A stretch of 64,000 nt of DNA from Beijerinckia mobilis (GTDB taxonomy: Bacteria; Pseudomonadota; Alphaproteobacteria; Rhizobiales; Beijerinckiaceae). Where the stretch lies: positions 62,001 to 126,000 of the forward strand of contig NZ_JQJH01000004.1 in assembly GCF_000745425.1 (NCBI RefSeq). The letters run 5' to 3'. Under the pieces are notes generated by a model. It had not been told where the DNA came from and searched no databases. It saw only the letters and a list, made by a program, of their open reading frames with translations. Of this stretch, positions 7,635 to 17,311 are shown piece after piece. The first letter of the stretch is position 1. Every line of letters begins with the position of its first letter. A program made the position numbers and the translations under genes.

Positions 7635-9718
7635 GCTATTTCCGCACCAAAAAATCGGCGGCGGTGACGCCGAATTATACGGGAATGGACATTCAGACCT
7701 CGTCGAGTGCGCTGCCGATCCCGATCATCTATGGCACCACGCGCGCCGCGCCGAACATTCTCTGGCACGATGGATTTGCGAGCCACGCGCAACATTCCAC
7801 GGCAGCGGGGGGCAAGGGCGGCGGTCAGACGGTTTCAAGCTATACTTATTCGACCTGGATCATGCTCGGGGTCGGTGAGGGGCCGATCAAGGCGATCGGC
7901 ACGATCTACAACGGTCAATCGGTATTGCCCTATGGTGCCTATAATCTGGCACTCATGAATGGCGCCACGCCGCAGGATGTCTGGGGCCAGGCGCAGGGCG
8001 CCTTTTCCTATGCCGCGCTGCATTACAATGGCACAGCCTATATGGCTTCTTCCTATTATGATCTCGGTTCCAACGCTTCGATCGGTTCAATTGCTTTCGA
8101 GGTCTATGGTCTCTCCGCAGTGGCGACACCGCTCAACGCCTATGATTCCGACCCTGCGGCCATGCTTTATGATTTCCTCACCAATACACAATATGGCGTT
8201 GGTTTTCCGGCGGAAAGCATCGATGCCGCGGCGCTTTTCGGAGCCACCGGGGATGCCTCCTATCAGACCTATTGTATGGCGATCGGCATCGGCCTCAGCC
8301 CCGCGCTGACGACACAGGAAACGGCATCGACGCTGATCACGCGCTGGCTGCAATTGACCAATGCCACTGCCGTGTGGTCCGGCGGTCTGTTACGGATCAG
8401 ACCCTATGGCGATGTGTCTCTATCCGGCAACGGATATGATTACATGCCTGATACCGCGCCTGTTTACGACCTCACCGATGCCGATTTCCTCTATGAGGAT
8501 GGCCGCGACCCGGTCCAGGTGGCGCGCATTGATCCCTATTCGCTTGCCAATATACAACCGCTCGAATGTTTCGACCGCTCCAACCGTTATGCTGCGACGC
8601 CGGTGTATGCCTTCGATCAGGATGCGATCGAGCGTTTCGGCATGCGTATGGGCGCAAATATTTCGGCCCATGAGATCTGTGACCTTTCGATGGGTGTTCT
8701 CGCGGCGCAACTGATCCTGCAGCGGGCTCTCTACATCCGCAATACTTATACGTTCAAGCTTTCCTTTGAATATTGCCTGCTCGATCCGATGGATATCGTC
8801 ACCTTGACGGATCCTGTCCTGGGGCTTGATCGCACTCCCGTGCGCATCATCGCGATCGAAGAGGATTCCAACGGCTCGCTGACGGTGACGGCGGAGGAAT
8901 TTCCTGGCGGCATTGCGACGGCGACGCGCTATCCGGCACAGGGTGCGTCGGGTGCAGTCCTCAATCGCGCCGCCGAGGCTGGTTCGGTGAATGCGCCGGT
9001 GATCTTCGAGCCGCCATCGGCCTTGAGTGACGGCTCGTTAGAGGTCTGGGTGGCTTTGTCTGGAGCGCGTAATCAAGCGACCGGAGCGGAATGGGGTGGT
9101 GCTTTCGTCCATGTCTCTCTCGACGGCGCGAGTTACACACAGATCGGTGAGATTTCCAGTCCCGCGCGGCAGGGACTGATGACAAGCGCGCTTACCAGCG
9201 CAATGATAGATGGGCTGGATGTCACGCTCTCGCAGGGAACGCTTGCGAGCGTTTCCCAGGACGAGGCGAGGAATGTCGTGACCCTGTGCTACCTCGATGG
9301 GGAATTGCTCGCCTATACGAACGCGACGCTCACCGCATCTCAGAGTTATGCACTGTCGGGTCTCGTGCGGGGCCTGTTTGGCACCATGCCGATGGATCAT
9401 GCTGTGGGCTCTGCTTTCGCACGGCTCGATGATGCCGTGTTCAAATATAGCGCTCCGCCTGGCTATATTGGCCAGACGATCAATCTAAAATTTCAAAGCT
9501 TCAATATCTTTGGCGCGGGCGTACAGGATCTGAGCGATTGCGCCGTCTATAGCTATCATCTGTCCGGTAACGGCATACGTGGACCGGTGACGGCGGCTTT
9601 GTTGCTGGGGACGAGCCTTGATTATGGGGTGATCGCCGCTGGTATTGGCGAAGCCGATGATTTCGGGACATTGTCGGAAGCATCCGTGACGATCATCGCC
9701 CTTGGATCCCTGCCGTGA
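7631..9718 (+). CDS. Phage/GTA tail-hub (host-specificity, Phage-tail_3) protein without a TIM-barrel
   Basis: 695 residues from ATG 7631. The N-terminus (SSALPIPIIYGTTRAAPNILW, then a Gly-rich linker and YTYSTWIMLGVGEGPIKAIGTIYNG) is that of tail tip proteins related to lambda J and the PF13550 family. The middle (DLTDADFLYEDGRDPVQVARIDP; YLLDPMDIVTLTDP-like CLLDPMDIVTLTDP) continues the hub fold, and the C-terminal third (FEPPSALSDGSLEVWVALSG...GLFGTMPMDHAVGSAFARLDD) matches the C-terminal region of Rcc01698-like proteins. In RcGTA one 1,300-residue protein carries TIM-barrel plus these domains; here the barrel is a separate gene at the operon start. Frame intact throughout. Confidence 0.85.
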   Translation: MSYFRTKKSAAVTPNYTGMDIQTSSSALPIPIIYGTTRAAPNILWHDGFASHAQHSTAAGGKGGGQTVSSYTYSTWIMLGVGEGPIKAIGTIYNGQSVLPYGAYNLALMNGATPQDVWGQAQGAFSYAALHYNGTAYMASSYYDLGSNASIGSIAFEVYGLSAVATPLNAYDSDPAAMLYDFLTNTQYGVGFPAESIDAAALFGATGDASYQTYCMAIGIGLSPALTTQETASTLITRWLQLTNATAVWSGGLLRIRPYGDVSLSGNGYDYMPDTAPVYDLTDADFLYEDGRDPVQVARIDPYSLANIQPLECFDRSNRYAATPVYAFDQDAIERFGMRMGANISAHEICDLSMGVLAAQLILQRALYIRNTYTFKLSFEYCLLDPMDIVTLTDPVLGLDRTPVRIIAIEEDSNGSLTVTAEEFPGGIATATRYPAQGASGAVLNRAAEAGSVNAPVIFEPPSALSDGSLEVWVALSGARNQATGAEWGGAFVHVSLDGASYTQIGEISSPARQGLMTSALTSAMIDGLDVTLSQGTLASVSQDEARNVVTLCYLDGELLAYTNATLTASQSYALSGLVRGLFGTMPMDHAVGSAFARLDDAVFKYSAPPGYIGQTINLKFQSFNIFGAGVQDLSDCAVYSYHLSGNGIRGPVTAALLLGTSLDYGVIAAGIGEADDFGTLSEASVTIIALGSLP

Positions 9719-9882
9719 GGCTGCCGCCCGCATGCGGCTATTCTACTCGGGGTGCAAAAAGTCTGATGTCCCGATGATTTCGGCGGACTTGTCCAAAGTA
9801 TCGACGAGACGTGGATTCTTATCCGTTGCCGGCGGCCGAGGGCGCGCCGTCCACGAAGTTGCGGAGATCGGGAGCAAAAAGC

Positions 9883-10461
9883 ATGGCGGTTCAGGTTCAA
9901 TTGCGGCGCGGTGCGGCCACGGATATTGCCTCGTTTCGCGGAGCGCCGGGAGAAATCGTCGTCGATACGACGAACAACAGGCTTGTCCTGTGCGACGGAG
10001 TGACTGATGGCGGTGTTCCGCTCGCCAAATTGTCGGAGGTTGGCCAGGTGCCGGTCACCGCATCCGCAATCGTTGCGCAATCACAGCACGGTGCCACCAC
10101 GCGTTTCGATGTCGCGGAAGAGCTGGTGACGCTGTCGGGTGCTACGAGCCAGTCCACGATCGTCATTCCCGAGCGGGCAATCGTCTTTGCCGTCAGCGTG
10201 CTGGTGGTCTCGGCCATTACCGGCGTGACGGGCTTTAATGTCGACGCGGTCATAGCTCCAGGTGGCAGCACGGATACGCCGTCGGGCCGTTTCGGCGTGG
10301 GCATCGGAATAGCCGCCGGTTCGAGTAATTCGGGTGTGATCGGCCCCACAGCCTGGTATCAGGCTTCCGCGATACAGCTTACCGCGCAAGGAGGAACATT
10401 TGCCGGGGGGACGGTCCGTGTTGCCATCCATTCCCTGACATGCGGCGTTCCTCAATCATGA
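9883..10461 (+). CDS. Tail-fibre/receptor-binding-like protein with Mtd-N type start
   Basis: 192 residues from ATG 9883, with GGAG eight bases upstream. The first 45 residues (VQVQLRRGAATDIASF, then APGEIVVDTTNNRLVLCDG) match the N-terminal domain of major tropism determinant-like phage fibres (Mtd_N, PF18454), which attaches a receptor-binding protein to the tail. The rest is Gly/Thr/Ser/Ala-rich beta-type sequence, with no family I recognise. It sits 164 bp after the hub gene and just before a terminator, the usual place for an adhesin. No reverse transcriptase or variable repeat was seen nearby, so diversity-generating variation is not supported. Confidence 0.75.
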   Translation: MAVQVQLRRGAATDIASFRGAPGEIVVDTTNNRLVLCDGVTDGGVPLAKLSEVGQVPVTASAIVAQSQHGATTRFDVAEELVTLSGATSQSTIVIPERAIVFAVSVLVVSAITGVTGFNVDAVIAPGGSTDTPSGRFGVGIGIAAGSSNSGVIGPTAWYQASAIQLTAQGGTFAGGTVRVAIHSLTCGVPQS

Positions 10462-10513
10462 TCGCGAGAATGCGTTTCGCTGTTTTCTAATTAGGGAAAC
10501 CGGGTGCAATACC

Positions 10514-10550
10514 AAATCCTCCGGAAAATACAGCTTTTCCGGAGGATTTT
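10514..10550 (+). terminator. Intrinsic terminator of the tail-tip operon
   Basis: AAATCCTCCGGAAAA pairs perfectly (15 bp) with TTTTCCGGAGGATTT around a six-base loop, and the stem ends in TTTT. It lies 53 bp after the fibre gene and closes the operon. Confidence 0.88.
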
Positions 10551-10644
10551 GCCGTCGTTACGATTGGCAGGAAACAGATGAGGTTTTGGATGCCTCAAAA
10601 AGTTCTCCGGCTATCGGGAGCTATCAAAGGACATTGAAACGTTT

Positions 10645-11094
10645 TTAGCGTTTCTTGAGACCCCATTGATTATCCTTAAGGGCGACTTTGCCTGCCTTGC
10701 GCAGCCGTTGCAGGGAAACGGAAATCGATTGCTTGCCGACATCACGATCACTCCGGATCGCATCTTCGATCGCGGCACGTGGCAGGGCGCCTTTCTCCGT
10801 GAGCAATTCGAGGACGGCTTCGCCGATAGAGCCTTCACGGACACCCGAGGGAGCGCTGGCCGCTGCCTTCGGCGCGGGGCCTCTCGACGTCTTGGTTTCC
10901 GCCTTGACGGCGGTACGAGAAACGGCGCGCGCGATAGTCTTGGAAGGCGTCTTGCCGGCGGCTTTGCCGCGTTGTCCACGCCCGGAGGGCTCGGCATCTT
11001 CGAGCGACGACAGCACGTCCTCGACGGACCGCAGTTTATCGATACGCGCTTCGAGTGCGACGATTTCGTGGCGAATTTGATCGATTGGTTTCAT
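10645..11094 (-). CDS. Winged-helix DNA-binding-like protein with coiled coil and Lys/Ala-rich linker
   Basis: 149 residues from ATG 11094 (MKPIDQIRHEIVALEARIDK). Three parts are visible. Residues 1-35 form a probable coiled coil. Residues about 45-90 are a histone-H1-like linker rich in K, R, A, T and S (GRGQRGKAAGKTPSKTIA). Residues about 92-149 are a compact winged-helix-like domain (GSIGEAVLELLTEKGALPRA; RDVGKQSISVSLQRLRKAGK; final WGLKKR). This suggests a small nucleoid- or operator-binding protein. A 29-bp palindrome 30 bp upstream of the start could be its own operator. The gene converges with the tail-tip operon. No exact family is recognised. Confidence 0.65.
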   Translation of the reverse strand: MKPIDQIRHEIVALEARIDKLRSVEDVLSSLEDAEPSGRGQRGKAAGKTPSKTIARAVSRTAVKAETKTSRGPAPKAAASAPSGVREGSIGEAVLELLTEKGALPRAAIEDAIRSDRDVGKQSISVSLQRLRKAGKVALKDNQWGLKKR

Positions 11095-12025
11095 GATGCG
11101 ATCCCCGTTTAACCCTCTCCTGGCAGGACGATTGCGAGACGCAATCGTCCTGAAGTCTGAATTCGCGTATCCGGTTGCAGGAAATCTCAAAAATTCCCAC
11201 CGGAGCCGCGAACCATTCCGTGAAATGTTCATGGTGATCATGATCGGCAGAGGAGTTCTATCGAAGGTCTTCACGGCTGACGAACGGATGATCAGGATCA
11301 CTGATTCGTTCACAATATATAGGATATATGTTTCTGTGAAGCAGGAATTGTCAATCCGATTGATGGAGCGACTTGTAATGAATACGTCAGCGATGCTGTA
11401 GTAAAAGGCGTATGTTACAATCAGTTTCTAGAAAAAGAATCTTTCGTCAACATCCCGCCTGCTCTAGCCGAAAGGATGATCCTGATCATCACCCACCGGT
11501 TCATTGAGACTGTGTGAATCAGGAGACATCGGAATTTCGCCGGTATGACACAGAGGTCACTCCCGAACGATTGGCATCGATCGGACAGAGTGCCGACGCA
11601 TTCGACCCATGGCTGATAATACATTGACGGTAATAATATCTTTGGCGCGGGCTGGAGGGTCGCAGATTGAGCGATGACGCTTTTCAGCCGAGGATCGCGT
11701 CTCAGGTGCTGTCATTGTCGGAGAGGCGTTTCACGCCCTCATGCGCATGGGCTCTCCAAAAAGCGGACTGGATGGTGATCCATCGAGACGATGCCCGGTG
11801 TGGCGGATACGCCATCACGGATGCTGCGCCGGCATTGATCGCACGAGGATCTTTCGACCAATCAGGGTTGTCTCGGGCGGAATAAGGTGGGAGGCCTATC
11901 GAAGCGGGACCATGGGGCTGGACGCCGCACGAGTTATTCGTGTGTGGTCTGGCTGTTTTTGGTTGATTTGCTGGATCATCGACGCCGGGTCGCTACTCAA
12001 TCATCTAACAATTCAGTTGGTTAGA
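11095..12025. other. Gene-free region between winged-helix gene and tRNA-Thr
   Basis: No supported coding region. Besides the palindrome at 11124-11152, there is a 16-base palindrome at 11475-11490 (GATGATC-CT-GATCATC). Nothing else stands out. Confidence 0.5.
11124..11152. repeat. 29-bp palindrome upstream of the winged-helix gene
   Basis: CAGGACGATTGCG and CGCAATCGTCCTG are perfect 13-base inverted repeats around AGA. Placed 30 bp before the start codon of the minus-strand winged-helix gene, it may be an operator or a leader hairpin. Confidence 0.6.
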
Positions 12026-12100
<75 letters not shown>

Positions 12101-12474
12101 CGATGTTGCGGGGCATTGCGCCCGGCAGGCGGCTATGTGCCATAGGTGGCGGCGTTAGGCAAGCGGCCACCGCTTGTTTCTGCGGTTTACGGCCCGTAAA
12201 AGAATTTCCTTCAAGTTGCGCGGATGCTTGATCGCCTTATGGCGGAGGCTGTGTGGAGCGCGGGTTCGGCGGCTGCCTGTCCGCGATTCAGGCCGGCGTG
12301 CGGTGCTGCAAATAAGCCTGAGAGCGCGTTCGGACACTGGTGCTTTAGCGCATTTGCGCTAACCTTGAATCGTTTCATGATGCTATCATATTGAAAATAC
12401 TTATATTTTTTTAGAGGGGTGTTTCTGGATATATCTGAAACACTCCAGGATGAGATTGCGGCCGGGGTCTGTCC
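12101..12474. other. Intergenic region upstream of the murA locus
   Basis: No supported gene; AT-rich around 12375-12430, plausible promoter DNA for the small gene at 12475. No hairpin of note. Confidence 0.4.
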
Positions 12475-12750
12475 ATGGGGAAGCAAGGAGATCTTGAACA
12501 AAAATCCGACCGTGATGTTCGGGGCACCACCGCCGTTGCGGCGGAGGCTCGAGGCCATGAAACGGGTCCGGAAACCGGCGAAAGCATAGGTAAGATTGAA
12601 CGGCAGCAAAGGCTTGCGGCGGCCTTGCGGCAGAACCTGCAGCGCCGCAAGGCACAGGTTCGCGAGCGTCGGAGCCTTGCGGAACAGGATCATTCCGAAT
12701 CCGAGAGTCTTAATCCGGCCATGGAGACATCCCAAGAGAAGTCGCCGTGA
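12475..12750 (+). CDS. Small basic/charged hypothetical protein upstream of murA
   Basis: 91 residues. The central IERQQRLAAALRQNLQRRKA followed by QVRERR is the conserved part of a short, charged alphaproteobacterial protein often found just upstream of murA; the flanks are low-complexity and hydrophilic. It is predicted to be largely helical and cytosolic, with no known function. It ends 293 bp before murA. Recognition of the motif is from memory. Confidence 0.65.
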   Translation: MGKQGDLEQKSDRDVRGTTAVAAEARGHETGPETGESIGKIERQQRLAAALRQNLQRRKAQVRERRSLAEQDHSESESLNPAMETSQEKSP

Positions 12751-13043
12751 GCGAGGCACTTCGTCGATGGTTACGCGCCGATGCGGTCTTTGTGTGGAAG
12801 CGGCGATCCGGCGCGCGCGCAGAGGAAGCGCATTGCATCGTTTGGCACGGCATGGAGTTTTTCCTCACGGAACGGTGGGACGGTCTGTAAGGCAAGATGT
12901 CTTGACCAAGCTTGTGCTTGTAGTGAAAAGGATTCCGGAAGCTTTTCGCCGTCGGCGAGTTTGTCTGGTACGGCCGAAAAACGCTCTGACTAAAAGCACT
13001 TTGACCAAAAACATTTGGACGATCAGTAAGAAACGGGGATTGG

Positions 13044-14339
13044 ATGGATCGTATTCGCATCGTGGGCGGACCGACGCTCGAAGGAACTATCAAAATTTCC
13101 GGTGCGAAAAACGCCGCCTTGCCGCTGATGATCGCCTCGCTGCTGACGCCCGAGACGCTGACGCTTGAAAATGTGCCCGCGCTCGCCGACGTCAATATGC
13201 TCCTGCGTATCCTTGGCCATCATGGCGTCGATTATTCGGTCGATGGACGCCGGACCGGGGAGGATCCGCATGCGAGCCGGGCGATTCATCTGACCGCGCG
13301 CTCTATCGTCGATATTATGGCTCCCTATGATCTCGTCTCGAAAATGCGGGCGAGTTTCTGGGTCGTCGCGCCGCTTCTTGCGCGGATGGGAGAGGCGCGG
13401 GTGTCACTGCCGGGTGGCTGCGCCATCGGCACGCGGCCCGTCGATCTTCTGCTGATGGTGCTCGAAAAGCTCGGTGCCAGCGTGGAGATCGAGGCTGGTT
13501 ACGTCCATGCCCGCGCTCCGAAAGGTCTCAAGGGAGCGGAAATCACCTTCCCTAAAATCACGGTCGGGGGGACCCATACAGCTTTGATGGCGGCCTGTTT
13601 GGCCGAGGGTCATACGCTGATCACCAATGCCGCGCGGGAGCCGGAAATCGTCGATCTCGCGGATTGTCTCACCAAGATGGGTGCGAAGATCAAAGGCGCT
13701 GGCCAATCAATTATCGAGATTGAGGGCGTGGCGAGGCTCGGCGGCGCGAGCCACCGGGTTCTTCCAGACCGTATTGAAGCCGGAACCTATGCGATTGCCG
13801 TGGCGATGGCTGGTGGCAATGTGCTTCTCGAAGGCGCTGAAGCCCATCTTTTGCAAAATGCGCTCGATACGATTGAACGGGCGGGCGCGGGCATTTCGGT
13901 CACCAATGAAGGCATCAGGATCAAGCGCAACGGGGCGGGCATCGAGGCCGTGGACGTGACCACGGCGCCGTTCCCGGGTTTTCCTACCGATCTTCAGGCG
14001 CAATTCATGGCACTCATGACCAAGGCCAAAGGGTCTTCCGTCATTACCGAGACGATTTTCGAAAACCGCTTCATGCACGTGCAGGAACTGGCCCGGCTTG
14101 GCGCCCGCATCCGCCTCGATGGTGATTCTGCCATCGTCGAGGGGGTGAGTACGCTGCAGGGCGCGCCGGTCATGGCGACCGATCTGCGTGCCTCAGTGTC
14201 CCTTGTCATCGCGGCCCTGGCAGCGGAAGGAGAGACCATGGTCAATCGCGTCTATCATCTTGATCGCGGTTTCGAACATCTCGAGGAAAAGCTCGGGCGT
14301 TGCGGTGCGATCATCGAGCGCATCACCAACGCCGCTTAA
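13044..14339 (+). CDS. murA: UDP-N-acetylglucosamine 1-carboxyvinyltransferase
   Basis: 431 residues, the usual MurA length. The enzyme transfers enolpyruvate from PEP to UDP-GlcNAc, the first committed step of peptidoglycan synthesis, in the cytosol. Visible features are the start [20 protein letters not shown], the active-site cysteine in [16 protein letters not shown] (the fosfomycin target Cys115 equivalent), and the C-terminal [16 protein letters not shown]-type segment ([20 protein letters not shown]). The frame is intact and the catalytic Cys present. It follows the small charged gene and is transcribed alone towards the host-attachment-like gene. Confidence 0.97.
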   Translation: MDRIRIVGGPTLEGTIKISGAKNAALPLMIASLLTPETLTLENVPALADVNMLLRILGHHGVDYSVDGRRTGEDPHASRAIHLTARSIVDIMAPYDLVSKMRASFWVVAPLLARMGEARVSLPGGCAIGTRPVDLLLMVLEKLGASVEIEAGYVHARAPKGLKGAEITFPKITVGGTHTALMAACLAEGHTLITNAAREPEIVDLADCLTKMGAKIKGAGQSIIEIEGVARLGGASHRVLPDRIEAGTYAIAVAMAGGNVLLEGAEAHLLQNALDTIERAGAGISVTNEGIRIKRNGAGIEAVDVTTAPFPGFPTDLQAQFMALMTKAKGSSVITETIFENRFMHVQELARLGARIRLDGDSAIVEGVSTLQGAPVMATDLRASVSLVIAALAAEGETMVNRVYHLDRGFEHLEEKLGRCGAIIERITNAA

Positions 14340-14655
14340 GGCGTTCCCGAGGGCTCTTGCGGCATTTCATATACCGCTATTGCGAAGGAATGAGTGGTAC
14401 ATTCTCACAAATCATTGGATTGACAGGATTTGCGAGAACGGAACCCGGAATTGCTGCGGAATTCGGGCAGGCCGGTCTCAATGAGCCGATTCATCGAGAC
14501 TGGCATAAGAGCAGATGCGCTGTTTTGCAGCGGTCTCCTGCGCCAAAAGACTTGTTTTCAGACAGAACCGGAGCGCCTGCCGATCGTTCTTCTCCTGACG
14601 ATTGCCGCCGTCTTCCACCCGAAGCCGGTGCCCAGAGGTAAGTCGGAGAAAGTCT
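14340..14655. other. Intergenic region after murA
   Basis: No supported gene and no clear terminator hairpin; possibly holds the promoter for the gene at 14656. Confidence 0.4.
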
Positions 14656-15102
14656 ATGGAAGAGATCAGGATTCCCCGCTCGAGCTGGATCTTGGTTTGC
14701 GACGGTGCCAAGGCGCAAATCCTGTGCAACGAGGGTGAGGCGAAGCGGCTCGATCTCAAGGAGGTCGAGGATTTCACGCTGCCGCAGGCTCCCGCCCGTG
14801 ATCTTGGCACTGACCGACCCGGGCGCGTCTACCAATCTCATGGATCGGCGCGCAGCGCGACCGAGGAAACCGATTGGCATGAACGCAACGAAATCGATTT
14901 TCTGAGCGATATAGCCGATCTGCTCGACAAAGTGATTCAGGTGCGCGCCGTCAAAAATCTCATCGTCGTCGCGCCACCCAAGGCGCTTGGCATTCTGCGT
15001 GAGCGGCTTTCACCGGCGACCCGTGAGATCGTGACGGCGGAAATCGACAAGGACCTTGCCCATCTCCCGGCAAGGGACATTGCCGCTCATCTTTCGGCCT
15101 GA
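14656..15102 (+). CDS. Host attachment protein family (PF10116)
   Basis: 148 residues from ATG 14656, with GGAGAA upstream. The start PRSSWILVCDGAKAQILCNE, the SHGSARSA stretch and the end IVTAEIDKDLAHLPARDIAAHL are typical of the 'protein required for attachment to host cells' family of alphaproteobacteria, which is related to bacterial eRF1-like (baeRF) proteins. Despite the name there is no signal peptide, so it is probably cytosolic, and its molecular function is not established. It converges on hisA with a 30-bp gap. Confidence 0.85.
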   Translation: MEEIRIPRSSWILVCDGAKAQILCNEGEAKRLDLKEVEDFTLPQAPARDLGTDRPGRVYQSHGSARSATEETDWHERNEIDFLSDIADLLDKVIQVRAVKNLIVVAPPKALGILRERLSPATREIVTAEIDKDLAHLPARDIAAHLSA

Positions 15103-15132
15103 TTCCAGCTACCTTGATCGGTTCCGCGCGGA

Positions 15133-15861
15133 TTATGCCGCGCGGAGCAGGGCCAAAGCCGCGGCCGGATCGATCCTACCGTCATAGAGAGCCCGGCCGC
15201 TGATCGCGCCCGCGAGAATGGCGCAATCGGGCGCGGCAAGCCTTTCGATGTCGGCGAGCGAAGCGAGGCCACCTGAGGCAATGACGGGGATGCGCACAGC
15301 CTTTGCCAGCGCCAGTGTCCCCTCGATATTGAGACCGGCGAGCGCGCCGTCGCGGGCGATATCCGTGTAGATGATGGCTGCGACGCCGGCATCCTCGAAT
15401 TTCTTGCCGAGTTCCACTGCCGAGAGTTGCGAGGTCTCGGCCCAGCCCTCGACGGCGACGAAACCGTCACGCGCGTCAATACCGACGGCGATTTGGCCGG
15501 GAAAGCGCCGGGCCGCGCGGCGCACGAGATCGGGATCGCGTACTGCTGCCGTGCCGATGATGACACGGGCGATGCCTTTGCCGAGCCAGGCTTCGATGGT
15601 CACCTCGTCGCGGATGCCGCCACCAAGCTGCACCGGCATTTTGACCCTGGCGAGAATGGCGTCAACGGCGGCCGCATTCATCGGCTTGCCCGCGAAGGCG
15701 CCATCGAGATCGACGACATGGAGGGCTGAAAAGCCCTGCGTTTCAAAGGCGGCGGCCTGCGCCGCCGGATCGTCGTTGAAGATTGTGGCCTTCTGCATGT
15801 CGCCCTGCAGGAGACGCACGCAGCGCCCTTCCTTCAGATCGATCGCCGGATAGAGAATCAT
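15133..15861 (-). CDS. hisA: Phosphoribosylformimino-5-aminoimidazole carboxamide ribotide isomerase
   Basis: 242 residues from ATG 15861 ([17 protein letters not shown]). HisA is a TIM-barrel enzyme for the fourth step of histidine synthesis (ProFAR to PRFAR). The chosen start overlaps the hisH stop as ATGA; an in-frame ATG nine bases upstream is possible. The Asp of PAIDLK and the second catalytic Asp in [10 protein letters not shown] are present, with QLGGGIRD and [12 protein letters not shown] as phosphate-binding loops. It is the last gene of the hisB-DUF2628-hisH-hisA cluster; hisF, which often follows, is absent here. Confidence 0.96.
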   Translation of the reverse strand: MILYPAIDLKEGRCVRLLQGDMQKATIFNDDPAAQAAAFETQGFSALHVVDLDGAFAGKPMNAAAVDAILARVKMPVQLGGGIRDEVTIEAWLGKGIARVIIGTAAVRDPDLVRRAARRFPGQIAVGIDARDGFVAVEGWAETSQLSAVELGKKFEDAGVAAIIYTDIARDGALAGLNIEGTLALAKAVRIPVIASGGLASLADIERLAAPDCAILAGAISGRALYDGRIDPAAALALLRAA

Positions 15862-16592
15862 GGCTGCCATTTCAGGAAATTGCCGATCAGGGCGAGGCCG
15901 AGCGCCTGGCTCTTTTCGGGATGGAATTGTGTTCCGGCCATATTGGCCTCGCCGATCATCGCGGTGACGGGCCCGCCATAATCGGTTGTCGCGATGAGGC
16001 TTTCCTGCCGTTCGGGACGGAATGCATAGGAATGCACGAAATAGGCGTGGAGGCCTTTTTCGCCCAGGGGAATGCCGGCCAGAAGAGGATGTGGCCGCGC
16101 GAGTTCCAGCGTGTTCCAGCCCATATGGGGAATTTTCAGGCTCTTGTCGGCGGGCGTCAGCGCCGTGACTTCACCCTTGATCCAGTCGAGCCCCTCGGTC
16201 GTTTCATGCTCGAGCCCGCGCGTCGCCATCAATTGCATGCCGACGCAGATACCGAGAAAGGGTTTGCCCGCTTTATGCACGGCCTCGGTCATCGCCTCGA
16301 TCATGCCCGGCACGGCGGCAAGGCCGCGCTTGCAATCGGCAAAGGCGCCGACGCCCGGCAGAACGATGCGATCGGCGCGCAACACGGCGTCTGGATCGCT
16401 GGTGACGACGATCGAACCGGAAAAACCGGCCTCGCTGGCTGCGCGTTCGAAGGCCTTATGGGCCGAATGGAGATTGCCCGAGCCGTAATCGACGATGGCG
16501 ACGCCGATGTGGGCGGGGGAGGTCGCGGCTGTGGATCGGCGCGGGTCGTCGTGCGATTGCGCTGACGGCGGCGGTTCTGGAATCATGGTCAC
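15858..16592 (-). CDS. hisH: Imidazole glycerol phosphate synthase glutaminase subunit
   Basis: 244 residues, about 30 longer than typical HisH because of a Pro/Ser-rich N-terminal extension (residues 1-27) before [11 protein letters not shown]. The class I glutamine amidotransferase nucleophile Cys is in [11 protein letters not shown], and the His/Glu of the triad are in TQFHPEKSQ. It supplies ammonia to HisF for the fifth step of histidine synthesis. Start and stop overlap the neighbours by four bases on both sides. The partner hisF is not in this cluster. An internal start nearer VAIVDY is possible if the extension is not translated. Confidence 0.95.
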   Translation of the reverse strand: MTMIPEPPPSAQSHDDPRRSTAATSPAHIGVAIVDYGSGNLHSAHKAFERAASEAGFSGSIVVTSDPDAVLRADRIVLPGVGAFADCKRGLAAVPGMIEAMTEAVHKAGKPFLGICVGMQLMATRGLEHETTEGLDWIKGEVTALTPADKSLKIPHMGWNTLELARPHPLLAGIPLGEKGLHAYFVHSYAFRPERQESLIATTDYGGPVTAMIGEANMAGTQFHPEKSQALGLALIGNFLKWQP

Positions 16593-17194
16593 TTGCGCGA
16601 ACCTTCCGAGGGGAAAAGACCGAGAAGGTCGCGGCTGGTTTCACCCTCACGTGGCGTCATGGGTGTCGTCGATGGTCCGGAAGCGCCCGCCTGAGCCGGA
16701 CGTGTGCGGGAGGTGGGAGAAGCTGCCGGGGGTGATGCGAGTGCAGGGATGACACCTGTTTCCTCAGCGGTTCGCGCTTTCGCTTCGATCAGGGAGAAGA
16801 AACGGGCTTCACCAGCGTCGCGATCCGACGCGACGACGATGTCGTCAAGGTGAAAACCTTTGCGGCGCAGCCGTTCCTCGCAAAGTCCGAAACCTTCAAG
16901 GCCGAGAAGCAGGGCAAGCAGAATCATGAAAGCAAAGAGCAATCCCTCGCCAAGGCCGGCGATCCTGATGAGGATGAAAAAGGTCAGAACGGCGAGGAAC
17001 CAGATGCCGAGCGTGAGCCAGAGGCCGCGATAGGCAAGCCACAGCGGACCGAGCAAAAAGGCGCCGAAGGAAAAGCCTTGGCGGACGAAACGCACGCCCG
17101 TCAGACGTTCGATCCGCACCATCGCCAGTTCATCCTCCGTGGCATGCAGAGGCTCTTTTCTCGCGTGGGGGAGATAAATCGCGTAGATGGCCAA
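16589..17194 (-). CDS. DUF2628 membrane protein within the his cluster
   Basis: 201 residues. The N-terminus ([10 protein letters not shown]...) is followed by KLTGVRF-like [30 protein letters not shown], the DUF2628 (PF10947) signature, then two or three membrane segments (about 48-110). The C-terminal 60 residues are a Pro/Ala/Ser-rich tail. It overlaps hisH by ATGA and lies 117 bp after hisB. A DUF2628 gene at this place between hisB and hisH is a recurrent Rhizobiales arrangement; its role is unknown and there is no sign it is a histidine enzyme. Confidence 0.85.
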   Translation of the reverse strand: MAIYAIYLPHARKEPLHATEDELAMVRIERLTGVRFVRQGFSFGAFLLGPLWLAYRGLWLTLGIWFLAVLTFFILIRIAGLGEGLLFAFMILLALLLGLEGFGLCEERLRRKGFHLDDIVVASDRDAGEARFFSLIEAKARTAEETGVIPALASPPAASPTSRTRPAQAGASGPSTTPMTPREGETSRDLLGLFPSEGSRK

Positions 17195-17311
17195 GGCCGC
17201 CTCCTCAATTCAGCATCAACCGGAAGATGTTACCGCATTGCGGACGAATTCGATGTGTTTCCAATGGATGGAAGAACGCATTCGGCTCGGGCGAATCCAG
17301 CGACGCCCGGT

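Noticed and set aside
9883-10461. Diversity-generating retroelement (suggested by the Mtd-N domain)
   Set aside because: No reverse transcriptase, template repeat or adenine-biased variable repeat was found.
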